Notes: generated by a model from the sequence alone, not told the origin. 42,978 nucleotides of DNA from Porticoccus sp038143955 (GCA_038143955.1 JAYQMT010000002.1:1-42978), one strand, 5' to 3'. Shown: positions 6,678 to 16,139, counted from the stretch's first letter. Made by a program: numbers and translations.

Positions 6678-8407
6678 AATCGCATCTGGAACGTCTAGTG
6701 GTTCTAGCGCAGCCGGATGAGCAGCTGCGCCTAATCATTTCCCGAATGGGGCGTAGTGGTGAGCATATCTTCGAGATTGCACTGGTAGTTGATGAAAGGA
6801 TGGTGCTTCAAGGCGTCATTAACCACGGTGATGTGCTTCGGTTTATAGCCGATGGCGTGAGTTCTAGAAAGTCCGGTTCGCGAGGTCATGGTTCAAAGCC
6901 CGTCACCGCGCCAGTCGATGCGAGTGATGAACAGATCTTGCAATCGGTTCGATCCCAGCTCTTTCACCGCACCGATGGTAAAAAAGATGTTACCCGTCAT
7001 GTTCCACTAATTGATGAGTATGGAGTGGTGCGCGATGTAGTTGATGTCTTTTCTCTGCTGGCGCGCTCCTCACGTCAGAGTGACCACATTGAGGTCTATG
7101 GGCTGGGTTTTGTCGGCCTAACCCTCGGGGTCGCTCTGGCGGGCCGAGGTCATTTCGTCACTGGTATTGATACCAACGAACCGCTGGTTGAACAACTTAT
7201 GGCAGGCAAACCGCATGTATTTGAACCGCACTTGTCAGACATGATGCGGAGGGCACTGGATGACAAACAGTTGGACTTTCGTGCTTCACCAGGAGAAGAG
7301 CACAATCGGGTGGTGATCATTGCCGTTGGCACTCCGGTGGATGATGACGGGTCGGCTTCTCTGTCCGCCCTGCAAGCGGTATGCAAGATAGTGGGCCCAC
7401 GCCTAAAACGCGGCGACTTGGTCATGCTGCGATCGACTGTGCCAGTGGGAACTACCCGTAGTTTCGTGCGTGAGTTCCTGGAAGGAGGCTCCAATCTTAA
7501 AGCTGGAGAGGAATTTCATTTGGCGTTCACCCCCGAGCGTACTGCGGAGGGTCAGGCCATGCAAGAACTGTCTTCACTGCCGCAGATAGTCGGTGGATTT
7601 AGCAGCCGTTGTGCTGAGATGGCCTCTAATTTCTGGCAAACTCTGAACGACAGTGTTGTGCGTGTCGACAGCCTGGAGGCTGCGGAGTTGGTTAAACTGA
7701 TTAACAACAGCTACCGCGACCTTTCCTTCGCTTTCGCCAATGGGCTGGCGCTACTGGCTGACCGATTCAATCTTGATGCTGCGCGCGTAATTAATTCGGC
7801 TAATGAAGGCTACCCACGTAATCCGATTCCAAAGCCAAGCCCTGGTGTTGGTGGTTATTGCCTAACCAAAGATCCTTTTCTCTACGCTGCCGCTGATCGA
7901 GAAGCGAGTTACGGGATGCTCTCGCAATACGGCCGCATTGTAAACCAAGAAGCGGGGCGTTACCCTGTGCAGGTGTTGTTGCGCTTTGCCGAGCGGTTGG
8001 GTCGGCCACTGTCCGAACTCTCTGTTCTGCTGGTCGGCATGGCCTTCAAGGGCTGGCCCGAGACCAATGATCTGCGAGGTTCCACCAGTGTTGATGTTGG
8101 ACTTGAACTGGTCCGACAAGGCTGTGAAGTCATGGGCTACGACGCAATCGTCGATGATGCAACGATACAGACTTTGGGCTTCACGCCCGTTACCTTGCAT
8201 GACGCAGCAGGTCGGTGCGACGCACTGTTGATTCTCAACAATCATCCGAACAACGTTCAGGATGGGCTTGTCGCACGGTTACACGGTCGCCTGACTCTCC
8301 TGTTCGACGGCTGGTCGCAGTTGGATCGGCATGAGGTAGAGCATTACGAGGGCGTCACCTACGCCACGATGGGCTATATGACGCCAGAGAGGGTAGGAAC
8401 TGCGTGA
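6674..8407 (+). CDS. CBS-domain/nucleotide-sugar dehydrogenase fusion (UDP-ManNAcA/GlcA dehydrogenase family)
   Basis: 577 aa, intact. Residues 1 to about 135 form a CBS-domain pair: IALVVDERMVLQGVINHGDV and LRFIADG, then VPLIDEYGVVRDVVDVFSLL. From about 137 a full nucleotide-sugar 6-dehydrogenase follows: VYGLGFVGLTLGVALAGRGH (NAD-binding Rossmann), VIIAVGTPVDDDGSASLSAL, VMLRSTVPVGTTR, LAFTPERTAEGQA, ELVKLINNSYRDLSFAFAN, and GVGGYCLTKDP with catalytic Cys at about 396, then GMAFKGWPETNDLRGST. Such enzymes oxidise C6 of a UDP-hexose or HexNAc in two steps. CBS pairs bind adenine nucleotides; in nonulosonate loci they are better known fused to nucleotidyltransferases. The GTG start overlaps the previous stop by 4 bases and the stop overlaps the next GTG in the same way, so it belongs to the NeuB-like operon. 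Confidence 0.85.
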   Translation: MKSHLERLVVLAQPDEQLRLIISRMGRSGEHIFEIALVVDERMVLQGVINHGDVLRFIADGVSSRKSGSRGHGSKPVTAPVDASDEQILQSVRSQLFHRTDGKKDVTRHVPLIDEYGVVRDVVDVFSLLARSSRQSDHIEVYGLGFVGLTLGVALAGRGHFVTGIDTNEPLVEQLMAGKPHVFEPHLSDMMRRALDDKQLDFRASPGEEHNRVVIIAVGTPVDDDGSASLSALQAVCKIVGPRLKRGDLVMLRSTVPVGTTRSFVREFLEGGSNLKAGEEFHLAFTPERTAEGQAMQELSSLPQIVGGFSSRCAEMASNFWQTLNDSVVRVDSLEAAELVKLINNSYRDLSFAFANGLALLADRFNLDAARVINSANEGYPRNPIPKPSPGVGGYCLTKDPFLYAAADREASYGMLSQYGRIVNQEAGRYPVQVLLRFAERLGRPLSELSVLLVGMAFKGWPETNDLRGSTSVDVGLELVRQGCEVMGYDAIVDDATIQTLGFTPVTLHDAAGRCDALLILNNHPNNVQDGLVARLHGRLTLLFDGWSQLDRHEVEHYEGVTYATMGYMTPERVGTA

Positions 8408-9283
8408 GCCCTTCTTGTGCAATCATTGCCTGTGATCACGGTCTCGGCCATGTACGTCGCTGTGCTCTTATGGCCAAGGAACGAGTGGAGCTTGGTGAGC
8501 GAGTAACACTTTTGCTCCAGTGCTGGCTATAAAGAGACTTCAGCGGGTAATGCCGTCGGCAATTGGCTTTCAGGTGCACGATTTTGCAACCCGGACTTCC
8601 CCAAAATGCATTAAAAAAGGCCTGCCGATAGCAAATGAATGGGTGGATCATCTGCCGAATTTGGACAACTTCGAAACCGTGGTTTGCGACAACCTGCCGG
8701 AGATTCTCCAACGTCGACCCGATGCCACTCTCTCGGCTCAATTTTTCTGGCATGACGTGATCGAGGGTGCCGCAAGAAATTACGCCGAGTATTGCGACCA
8801 CTTGCTTGCCAAGCATAAACCCACAGTAATCGGCTCCGAACAGTTTGCCATGGGGTAGTTCGTAGTCAGCCTGGCTTCAAGCCCATCAGCCTTTACAAAA
8901 ACCCCGAACTTGTCGATGCCGCCGAATCTACTCCAGCAGAGCGGCGCACTGATCTACTGGTAAGCGGTGGCACCACACGAGTGGTGCGTGAAGAGTTGCT
9001 CCGACTTATAGATGAGCTTCTGCAGACAGGCCCCGATCCATATGAACGTGTGCATGTTGACCCGGAGTTAATGCCCTCGACAGCACCTAGATGGATGCTA
9101 AAAGCCGATTTTACAGTGGCGATGTACTGCAAATTGAAGGCGGCGATTTGTCGGCCTGGGCTTGGAGTAGTAACAGACCTGATAACGGTCGGGGCAACTA
9201 TCTACCCATTGTATGAATCAGAAAATAGAGAAATGATTCACAATGCCTCTGTATTGAAATCCATCAGGCATAATGGGAAATAA
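8404..9283 (+). pseudogene. GT-B glycosyltransferase (PseG/MurG-like fold), two frameshifts
   Basis: GTG at 8404 overlaps the dehydrogenase stop (GTGA). The N-terminus reads ACDHGLGHVRRCALMAKER, the GxGHxxRC loop shared by PseG-, SpsG- and MGT-type glycosyltransferases. A frameshift near 8510 leads to LAIKRLQRVMPSAIGF, WVDHLPNLDNFETVVCDNLP and GSEQFAMG; another near 8840 leads to GFKPISLYKNPELVDAAEST, DLLVSGGTTRVVREE and the C-terminal AAICRPGLGVVTDLITVG with YESEN, the nucleotide-sugar binding end of the family. The breaks remove no conserved block. Could be a transferase for the nonulosonate made by this cassette, or a PseG-like UDP-sugar hydrolase; the long C-terminal part favours a transferase. 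Confidence 0.7.
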
Positions 9284-9529
9284 TTAATTTAAATAAGATT
9301 ATTTTTTGCAAATACTTAAAAATATTTCCGCTGGATCAAGCCAATTAATCGCTCATAAAAATTGTGTTCTTTTGATTGGGGAGTGTTTTAACTGGCTACT
9401 TATAGCCTCGGACTCGCCAATAAAGCTTACCATTGGGTTAATTTTTTCTAGTGTAATTTAGATAAATTTAAGCTTCCTTATAGATCTCTCCAAATATTTC
9501 ATGTTAATTAAGATTAGAGTTACCAAAAA

Positions 9530-10530
9530 GTGATAAAAAACTCCTCCATCCTCGTCACTGGCGGCACCGGTTCCTTCGGTCACGCGTTCGTGCCAATGAC
9601 CTTAAAAAGTTCAACCCCAAGCGTTTAGTGATTCTCTCGCGCGATGAGATGAAGCAGTGGGAGATGGCAAAACTGTTTGGTGATGATCCGCGCGTGCGGT
9701 TTTTTATTGGTGATGTGCGTGACAAAGACCGCCTATACCGCGCTCTCGATGGCATTGAATATGTGGTGCATGCAGCAGCCACGAAGATTGTGCCAACAGC
9801 TGAATACAATCCATTCGAGTGTATCAAGACCAATATCGTAGGTGCGATGAATCTGATTGACGCCTGTATCGACCAAAATGTGAAACAGGTGGTAGCGCTC
9901 TCCACTGATAAAGCCAGCAGCCCAATCAATCTATATGGCGCCACGAAATTAGCTAGTGACAAACTTTTTGTTGCGAGTAATTCTTCCTATGCAGCGGGGC
10001 ACGATACGCGCTTTGCTGTCGTACGCTACGGCAACGTAATGGGCTCGCGAGGTTCGGTGATTCCCTTCTTTATGTCGATCAAAGACAGCGGTGTATTGCC
10101 GATTACCGATGCGCGTATGACGCGTTTCATGATCTCCCTGGAACAGGGTGTGGAAATGGTGTGGCAAGCCTTCAAAGATATGGTCGGTGGCGAGATTTAT
10201 GTTAAGAAAATTCCGTCGATGAAGATCACCGATGTTGCGCATGTGATCGCGCCAGACGCCAAGCAAGAGATCGTCGGTATTCGCCCTGGCGAAAAGTTGC
10301 ATGAGCAGATGATTGGCGGGGAAGATTCCTACTTCACCTATGAGTACCCCGATCACTTCAAGATTCTACCCCAGATTAACGGCTGGGCCGATGACCAAAA
10401 CCGTATCAAGGGTGGCGTTAAGGTCCCCAAAGGATTCGTCTATGCGAGTGATTCCAATCCGGCTTGGATGAGCGATGCTGAGTTGCAAGCTTGGATTGAC
10501 GCCAACGAAGATTCTATCGGCAAAATTTGA
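9530..10530 (+). CDS. pseB: PseB, UDP-GlcNAc 4,6-dehydratase/5-epimerase (one frameshift near the 5' end)
   Basis: First enzyme of CMP-pseudaminic acid synthesis. GTG at 9530 gives SSILVTGGTGSFGHAFV (NAD-binding GxxGxxG), a frame change near 9600-9620 in A-rich sequence, then NPKRLVILSRDEMKQWEMA, GDVRDKDRLYRALDGIEYVV, HAAATKIVPTAEYNPFECIK, LSTDKASSPINLYGATKLAS (YxxxK active site; the Lys of STDKA is typical of inverting dehydratases), RYGNVMGSRGSVIP, RMTRFMISLEQGVEMVW and GEKLHEQMIGGED. Full length is about 333 aa, normal for PseB. Four bases separate it from pseC. The 245-base AT-rich gap upstream (9284-9529) holds no recognised gene. Confidence 0.85.
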
Positions 10531-10534
10531 CGCC

Positions 10535-11738
10535 ATGATTCCTTACGGTCGCCAAAACATCTCACAGGCCGATATTGATGCGGTAGTTGAGGTCTTGCGT
10601 TCAGACTTTTTGACTCAAGGCCCGACTGTGCCCCGTTTCGAGCGAGTGGTGGCGGAATACTGTGGAGTGCAACATGGCGTGGCGGTTAATAGCGCGACCA
10701 GCGCCTTGCACATCGCCTGCCTCGCACTGGATCTTAGGCCTGGCGATTGGCTGTGGACAAGCCCAAATACTTTTGTCGCCAGTGCCAATGCCGCACTTTA
10801 CTGCGGCTCGAAGGTTGATTTTGTCGACATCGATCCACGCACTTACAATCTTTGTCCTAAGAAGCTCGAGCAAAAACTGCAACAGGCCGAAAAGAATGGA
10901 ATGCTACCAAAAATTGTGATGCCAGTTCATTTCGCCGGACAGCCCTGCGATATGCCGGCAGTTCATTCGTTGAGTAAACAATATGGGTTCAAAATTATCG
11001 AAGATGCCTCGCACGCCATCGGCGCCAGCTACTCCCCCCGTCAATGGGAGGAGTAGCAAAGCTACGACGCAGCAACCCACTTCTATCAAAGTCGGCTCTT
11101 GCACCGACAGCCACATCACCGTCTTTAGCTTCCATCCGGTCAAGATTATCACCACCGGCGAAGGTGGTATGGCGATGACCAATGACGACGCTTTAGCTAG
11201 TCGTTTGCGCCGTTTACGCGCCCACGGCATTACGAACGACAAAGCAATGATGCAACCTCGCCCAGACAATGAAATCTGGAACTACCAGCAAATTGAATTA
11301 GGCTTCAACTACCGCATGACAGATATCCAGGCCACCTTGGGATTAAGCCAAATGGAGTATTTAGATGAATTCGTGAGCCGTAGGCATGAAATCGCAAAGC
11401 GATATGACGCCGAGTTGAGACCATTACCGATCACCACACCGCACCAAGCGCCAGGAACATATTCCAGCTATCACCTTTATCCGATTCGTGTCAGTGAAGC
11501 AGAAAGCAAAAAAACACAACGACAGGTTTACGATGCCCTGTGGCATAATGGCGTGGCAGCAAACCTGCATTACATCCCAGTGTTTCGCCAGCCATTTTAC
11601 GAAACTCTTGGTTTCAAGGCGGGTGACTTTCCTGAATCTGAACAGTTTCATCGAGAAGTGATCAGTTTGCCCATGTATTCAGCCCTGACGAAGAGTGCAC
11701 AGAACAAAATCCTTGAGATTATGCTTGGTTTTTTTTAA
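10535..11738 (+). pseudogene. pseC: PseC, UDP-4-amino-4,6-dideoxy-AltNAc aminotransferase, interrupted by a short palindromic insert
   Basis: PLP-dependent aminotransferase, second step of pseudaminic acid synthesis. MIPYGRQNISQADIDAVVEV is the family start; AVNSATSALHIACLAL, TSPNTFVASANAALYCG, VMPVHFAGQPCDM and KIIEDASHAIGASY follow, then about 55 bases of foreign-looking sequence with an in-frame TAG, then in another frame KVGSCTDSHITVFSFHPVKI (PLP Lys), TTGEGGMAMTND, FNYRMTDIQATLGLSQM, YHLYPIRV and LPMYSAL. Relatives have only about three residues between GASY and KVG, so about 46 bases are extra and shift the frame. All other blocks are intact, which points to one insertion rather than general decay. 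Its end touches the ATG of the next fragment. Confidence 0.8.
11028..11088. repeat. Short palindromic repeat inserted in pseC
   Basis: GCTACTCCCCCC (11028-11039) and GGGAGGAGTAGC (11046-11057) form a 12-bp stem with one mismatch around a 6-base loop; GTAGC-AAA-GCTAC follows at 11053-11065. The stretch CCGTCAATGGGAGGAG then GCTACGACGCAGCAACCC resembles the dispersed bacterial repeat of the type GTCATTGCGAGGAGCG...GCGACGAAGCAATC (resemblance from memory, not searched). AGCTAC flanks the first 30 bases on both sides. The insert breaks the pseC frame. Confidence 0.6.
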
Positions 11739-12022
11739 TGAGAGCGGGAATAATAATTCATGCTCGAATCAACTCTTCCCGATTACCCGGTAAAGTCGTG
11801 CTAGACCTTGGAGGCACGACTCTTTTAATTAGAGTGATTAAACGAATGGCGGCTACTCAACTGCCAATCGTAGTTGCAACATCAAATTCTAGTGATGACG
11901 ATCCGATTGAGTATGAAGCTCCATCAAACTTTGGAGTTACTGTTTTTTGAGGAAGTATAAATAACGTCTGGAATCGATTTTATACATGCGCTATTGAAAA
12001 TGATTCCTATGAGTTTATGGTC
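11738..12022 (+). pseudogene. pseF-like: SpsF/PseF-like cytidylyltransferase, 5' fragment
   Basis: MRAGIIIHARINSSRLPGKV then LDLGGTTLLIRVIKRM and LPIVVATSNSSDDDPIEYEA is the N-terminal third of an SpsF-type nucleotidyltransferase (about 240 aa when intact), which in pse clusters activates pseudaminate. An in-frame TGA at 11948-11950 sits where relatives have Arg (GVTVF-R-GSIDNVWERFY; CGA to TGA), and the same frame continues GSINNVWNRFYTCAIENDSY. The rest is gone; homology passes straight into a pseI fragment. ATG overlaps the pseC stop codon region. Non-functional. Confidence 0.65.
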
Positions 12023-12140
12023 ATGGTTGGGCTTGTAGGACGGCAGACGTCTGTATGACCTCTACTAAGAGGCGTATACGCCCTGGGATTGGGATAAAAC
12101 CATTTTTGATCATGCAAGAAAAATTAAGGTCACAATCTAA
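12023..12140 (+). pseudogene. pseI-like: Pseudaminic acid synthase (PseI), short internal relic
   Basis: In the frame from 12042: GRRLYDLY-stop-EAYTPWDWDKTIFDHARKI then KVTI. This is the segment GxxLYxLYxEAxTPWEWHxPIFxxA found about 65-100 residues into PseI, a NeuB-family enzyme. The in-frame TAA at 12066-12068 replaces a Gln (CAA to TAA). Only about 35 codons survive, directly joined to the end of the pseF-like fragment, so a deletion removed most of both genes. Confidence 0.6.
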
Positions 12141-12144
12141 GAAA

Positions 12145-13822
12145 ATGAATAAAAGACTGAAATTACACTCAACTTCTAGTAATGATGCTTGCCATTTTTA
12201 TGAGGTAATCAGGCAGGCTATTTGGTTGTTAAAACAAAAAAAGTAAAATCGATGTTGTTGAGATTTATTTTAATCCAATCTTAGTTATGAGTCCTCTATC
12301 CTTACTAGGACTAATTAATTTAAAAAATATACTTCGTGCTACTAAAAAAATATGGAGTATTAATAGATCATCTCTCTCTCGTCGCCTGAGTAACTTAAGG
12401 GATAAAAGTCGCACTGAAAATAAAACGACAAATTTGATTGGGTTACATGAAAAAATATATAAGAAAGGCGGTGCTTATACTATTAAAACAATTGATGGAG
12501 ATATCACTATTTTCCCAGCGAATAAAAAATTAGAATTAACATATGTGGAAATGTTATTCAATGATTGGATTGCAATTAAATTATGGTTAGGACTTTTTTT
12601 GGTAGAAAAACATACACCCGAGACCTGTTAAATCTAAAGTACTACGGCACCTTAATTGGTGATCTAATCGCATCTACTGCCTTAAGAACTTATCCAATGG
12701 CTGGGGAAGTTTAGAAAAATCTAAAGGTATTCTTAGCTTGATTGCGCGTTCAGTCGCGTTAGTAAATTACTGTAGGAATCACTTTGGCAAAACAGGTTCT
12801 GACCAGATTTATGTAAGCATACCCGAGCCAACTTACCTACAAAATATTTATGGGCGCGTTCTTCATTCATCTGGTGCACACATCCTTGAGTCATCATTAT
12901 TCCGGGAGTTATAAAATAATTTCGCCAGAAGAAAAATATACAATCCTCGGGTGGTGAAAAATCCAAAAATAGTACATATAACCGATGCATATCGTGAAAA
13001 AGCAATTGCCTATTTAAGTCGTCGCATTGAAAACTCACATGAGAGCTTATGGTACATGTTTAACGGTGTGAACCGAACTGATGCAGCGTTGTTCAAGTTG
13101 AATGGAGAGGAAATGAAGATTCAGAAGAATCAGTTGTATGTAGTCGTTTTTGCACAGTTTTGACGATGGTCAGTATTGGTTTGGTCTTGATGGATTCGAC
13201 GATATTTATCATTGGACTATTGAAACAATTGACCATCTGCTCGCAAACAAAAATGTCAATACTGTTTTTATTAAGCCCCATCCAAATACAGATTACCTTA
13301 GATATCCCGGCGACAAAGCGGCATTTCAGCATCTCACTAAACGATACAAACAGATTCAGAGGGTTGTTTGGCTGGGTAAAGATGTAAGCCCAAAATCTTT
13401 TTGTTGACACTGGCAAATTTGTGGGTATCACTCACCATGGCAGTATCGCTGAAGAGTTAACGTTTTTAGGGGTACCTGTTGTTGCAGGGGTTTATGCACC
13501 GTGGGGCAGGGCTTATAAATTTGTCCATGCATGGAACTCACCTAGTGAGTATCGTAAGACTCTGATGTCTTTATCTGTTGACAACTGGTACCGTCCATCT
13601 GAATTAATGAGCGATGAGCTTTACCGCTATGTCCTTGAGTGCCGAATTTACGTTACCTCGTATGTAGATCAAGCTGCATGGGTAGTTTTTGCAAATTTAA
13701 ATGATGGTGCAGCGCCGGAAATATCATTGGAAAACTACAATCGTTACAACGAAAAGCTGAGAAACCTTTCATTTGACTCAGCTATTTTTCCAGAGTTTGT
13801 CGAAAAATTAAGATGTTCTTAA
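12145..13822 (+). pseudogene. Capsule-type (CDP-glycerol/Kdo-transferase-like) GT-B glycosyltransferase, many frame breaks
   Basis: About 555 residues if the frames are joined from ATG 12145: CHFYEVIRQAIWLLKQKK, IDVVEIYFNPILVMSPLSLL, RDLLNLKYYGTLIGDLIAST, YVSIPEPTYLQNIYGRVLHS, IVHITDAYREKAIAYLSRRI, DDGQYWFGLDGFDDIYHW, FIKPHPNTDYLRYPGD, FVGITHHGSIAEELTFLGVP and YAPWGRAYKFVHAW. The KPHP motif and the THHGSIAEELxFLGVP block are those of capsule polysaccharide/CDP-glycerol-type transferases that bind the nucleotide in the C-terminal half. Breaks lie near 12238 (A7), 12595 (T run), 12712, 12912 (in-frame TAA), 13160 and 13400. I cannot name a specific enzyme. Its conserved blocks are complete, so it was functional recently or is damaged only by sequencing error. 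Confidence 0.55.
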
Positions 13823-13909
13823 TAAATTATAAAATTGTCTCGTTTTTTTCTCACCCCTGCTGGATATTTCAAGACGCGCCACTGGGTTCGACTACCACCA
13901 CTTGTAAAG

Positions 13910-14046
13910 GATCTCGCTTGAACTGTCGTCTCTGTTTTTCTGCGATATCTAAGCCTTTCTCTAACGCCAAAATCTTTAAGCGTCATGTCAAGTATTACGA
14001 GTGTAAGTCTTGTTATTATGTTCAGATAATGATTTCGGTTTCCTGA
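13910..14046 (+). pseudogene. Zinc-ribbon N-terminus of a SAM methyltransferase, relic
   Basis: LNCRLCFSAISKPFSNAKIF then KRHVKYYECKSCYYVQ carries the Cx2C...Cx2C pair typical of the N-terminal zinc-binding domain of C-methyltransferase-like proteins in sugar loci (CRxC...YYxCxxCgxvQ). The catalytic methyltransferase domain that should follow is absent; a glycosyltransferase begins within 20 bases. It looks like a deletion remnant. Confidence 0.5.
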
Positions 14047-14063
14047 ATTTTGAATTCCAGAAA

Positions 14064-15146
14064 ATGAAAATTGCTTTCGATCATCAAGTATTTACAAATC
14101 AAAAATATGGTGGCATCTCGCGTTATTTTTTAGAGCTCGCAGAAAATATCTCTTACATTTCTAAGAATGAGACAGATATCAAGATATTTGCACCCATTTA
14201 TAAAAACAATTATCTTTACAGCTCAGCTGGAAAGTTCAGAGCCGCTGGTTTAAAATTTCCAGATTTACCTAAGACTGGTCGGATTCTGAGATTAGTGAAT
14301 AACTTTGCATCTCATTATCAGATCATTAATTTTAACCCTGATATTATCCCACGAAACCTATTATTCTAAAAGTGTCGTTGGTCCAAGAAAAGTAAAAAGA
14401 ATAGTTACAGTATACGACATGATTCATGAGTTGTTTTTTGAATCCTTTTCAGTACGTGATGCTACTCGCGAGTACAAAAGGATAGCAACTTCTCGAGCTG
14501 ATCATATTATTTGTATTTCCGAAAATACTAAAAGGATCTTATTAATATTTTAGGAGTTGATGAGTCAAAAGTTTCAGTTGTTCATTTGGGTTTTGAGTTG
14601 GCCGACACTGATCTCTCTGTGAAAAATGTAGGCTCTAGACCATTTTTTCTCTTTGTGGGTTCTAGAGGAGGGTATAAGAATTTTAAATTTCTTGTAAGGG
14701 CTTATGCTTCTTCAATTCAGCTTTCAAAAATTTAGACTTGGTGTGTTTTGGTGGAGGTTCCTTTAACTCTGAAGAGTTGAATCTATTTGAACAACTTAGA
14801 ATACCTTTCGAGCGTATTCGTCAAGTCTCTGGAGATGATGTATTGTTATCTCAGTACTATAAAAATGCACTTTTTTTTGTGTATCCATCGTTATACGAAG
14901 GCTTCGGTATTCCGCCGTTAGAAGCGATGGGTTTTGGGTGTCCTGTTGCCTGTAGCGATACTAGCTCCATTCCTGAGGTGGTGGGAGATGCTGCAATCAT
15001 GTTTGATCCTAATTCGATTGAATCAATTCAAGGACTCACTAGAGAAATTATTTCTTGGTTCTTCCATACGAGACTCCCTGATTAGTCGAGGATTCAAGCG
15101 TATAAAGAAATTATTCATGGAAGAAGTGTGCTGGCGAGACATTTGA
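14064..15146 (+). pseudogene. Glycosyltransferase family 4 (GT-B), several frameshifts
   Basis: MKIAFDHQVFTNQKYGGISR (family start with YGGISRYF), NFNPDIIHETYYS (across a frame change near 14350), VKRIVTVYDMIHELFFESFS, ADHIICISENTKR, VSVVHLGFEL, PFFLFVGSRGGYKNFKFLVR, LVCFGGGSF, and VYPSLYEGFGIPPLEAMGFG then CPVACSDTSSIPEVVGDAA with AIMFDP. The E-x7-E block (EGFGIPPLE) is the nucleotide-sugar donor site of retaining GT4 enzymes. Frame breaks lie near 14355, 14540, 14735 and 15055. Similar to mannosyltransferases of O-antigen clusters, which would fit the GDP-mannose-dehydratase-like gene next to it; the specificity is a guess. Confidence 0.65.
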
Positions 15147-15167
15147 AATTTATAAAAAGGTCTTATC

Positions 15168-16139
15168 GTGAGAAAAAGCTCTTATATGCGGTGTAAGCGG
15201 TCAAGATGGTGCATATTTATCAAGGTTGCTATTAGAAAAGGGTTATGAGATCTTCGGAACCTCGCGCGATGCCCTGGCCTCAAATTTTAATAATCTTGAT
15301 CTTTTGGGAATAAAAAAAGATGTCAATTACTTGTCAGTTGACCTTTCTGACTTTAGAAGTGTTTTAAAAGCCGTTGATGAGGTTAGGCCTGATGAGATAT
15401 ACAATTTGGCTGGTCAAACATCGGTTGGGCTATCTTTTGAGCAACCTGTTGAGGCAATGGAGAGTATCGCTAGCGCAACACTTAATTTACTTGAAGTAAT
15501 AAGGTTTGTTAACCCGGTTATTCGATTCTACAGCGCTGGTTCTTCCGAATGTTTTGGTGATACTGGCACTTTAGCTGCAACAGAAAAAACACATTTAATC
15601 CTTGTAGTCCTTATGCCATTGCTAAAAGCACAGCGTATAATTTAGTTAAAAATTACCGCCAGGCTTATGGACTACATGCATGTACGGGCATTCTCTTTAA
15701 CCATGAATCACCTCTACGTCCCCAACGTTTTGTTACACAAAAAATCGTAACAACGGCTACCCGCATTTCAAAAGGTAGCCAAGAGAGACTTAAGCTTGGA
15801 AATTTATCAATCGCAAGAGATTGGGGTTGGGCTCCAGATTACGTTGATGCAATGTGGAGAATGCTTCAGCTGAAAACAGCAGATGATTTTGTCGTAGCTA
15901 CCGGAAAAACCATTACTCTAGAAAAGTTTGCAAGCAAAGCTTTTGCATATTTTGGTTTAAATTGGCAAGAGCATATAGACTTTGAATCATCTTTATCGCG
16001 CCCATCCGACATCGCAATTAGTCGAGGCAATCCTCAGAAGGCCAAGGATGTTTTAGGTTGGGAACCAAATATAGATGTAGATAAGGTGATTAGGTATATG
16101 TGCTGCTAGTGCAGACGGAAGCGCAGTAAATGGTTTATA
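15168..16139 (+). pseudogene. gmd-like: GDP-mannose 4,6-dehydratase-like SDR enzyme, frameshifted
   Basis: Converts GDP-mannose to GDP-4-keto-6-deoxymannose. From GTG 15168, after an early frame change: ALICGVSGQDGAYLSRLLLE, VRPDEIYNLAGQTSVGLSFE, FYSAGSSECFGDTG, a break near 15595, PSPYAIAKS-type active site (PLCHC region read as PCSPYAIAKS), VKNYRQAYGLHACTGILFNH, ARDWGWAPDYVDAMWRMLQ, and NPQKAKDVLGWEP; a last shift near 16100 leads to ASADGSAVNGL and a stop at 16139. All conserved blocks are present. It differs clearly from the second gmd at 32.7-33.8 kb (for example AGQTSVGLSFEQP against GAQSHVAVSFEAP), so it is not a recent duplicate. Confidence 0.65.

Noticed and set aside
7150..8245. Minus-strand and +1 frames inside the CBS-dehydrogenase gene
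   Set aside because: GC-rich coding sequence leaves long open shadows; none has a motif or ribosome site, and the main frame is complete.
9307..9322. 16-base exact match TGCAAATACTTAAAAA with 2126-2141 at the ugd/ABC junction
   Set aside because: An exact 16-mer is expected by chance about once in a 43-kb AT-rich window; the flanks do not match, and the 48-codon frame that starts there is not recognisable.
9949..11269. Long minus-strand frames opposite pseB and pseC
   Set aside because: Conserved PseB and PseC blocks are read on the plus strand; the opposite frames are antisense artefacts.
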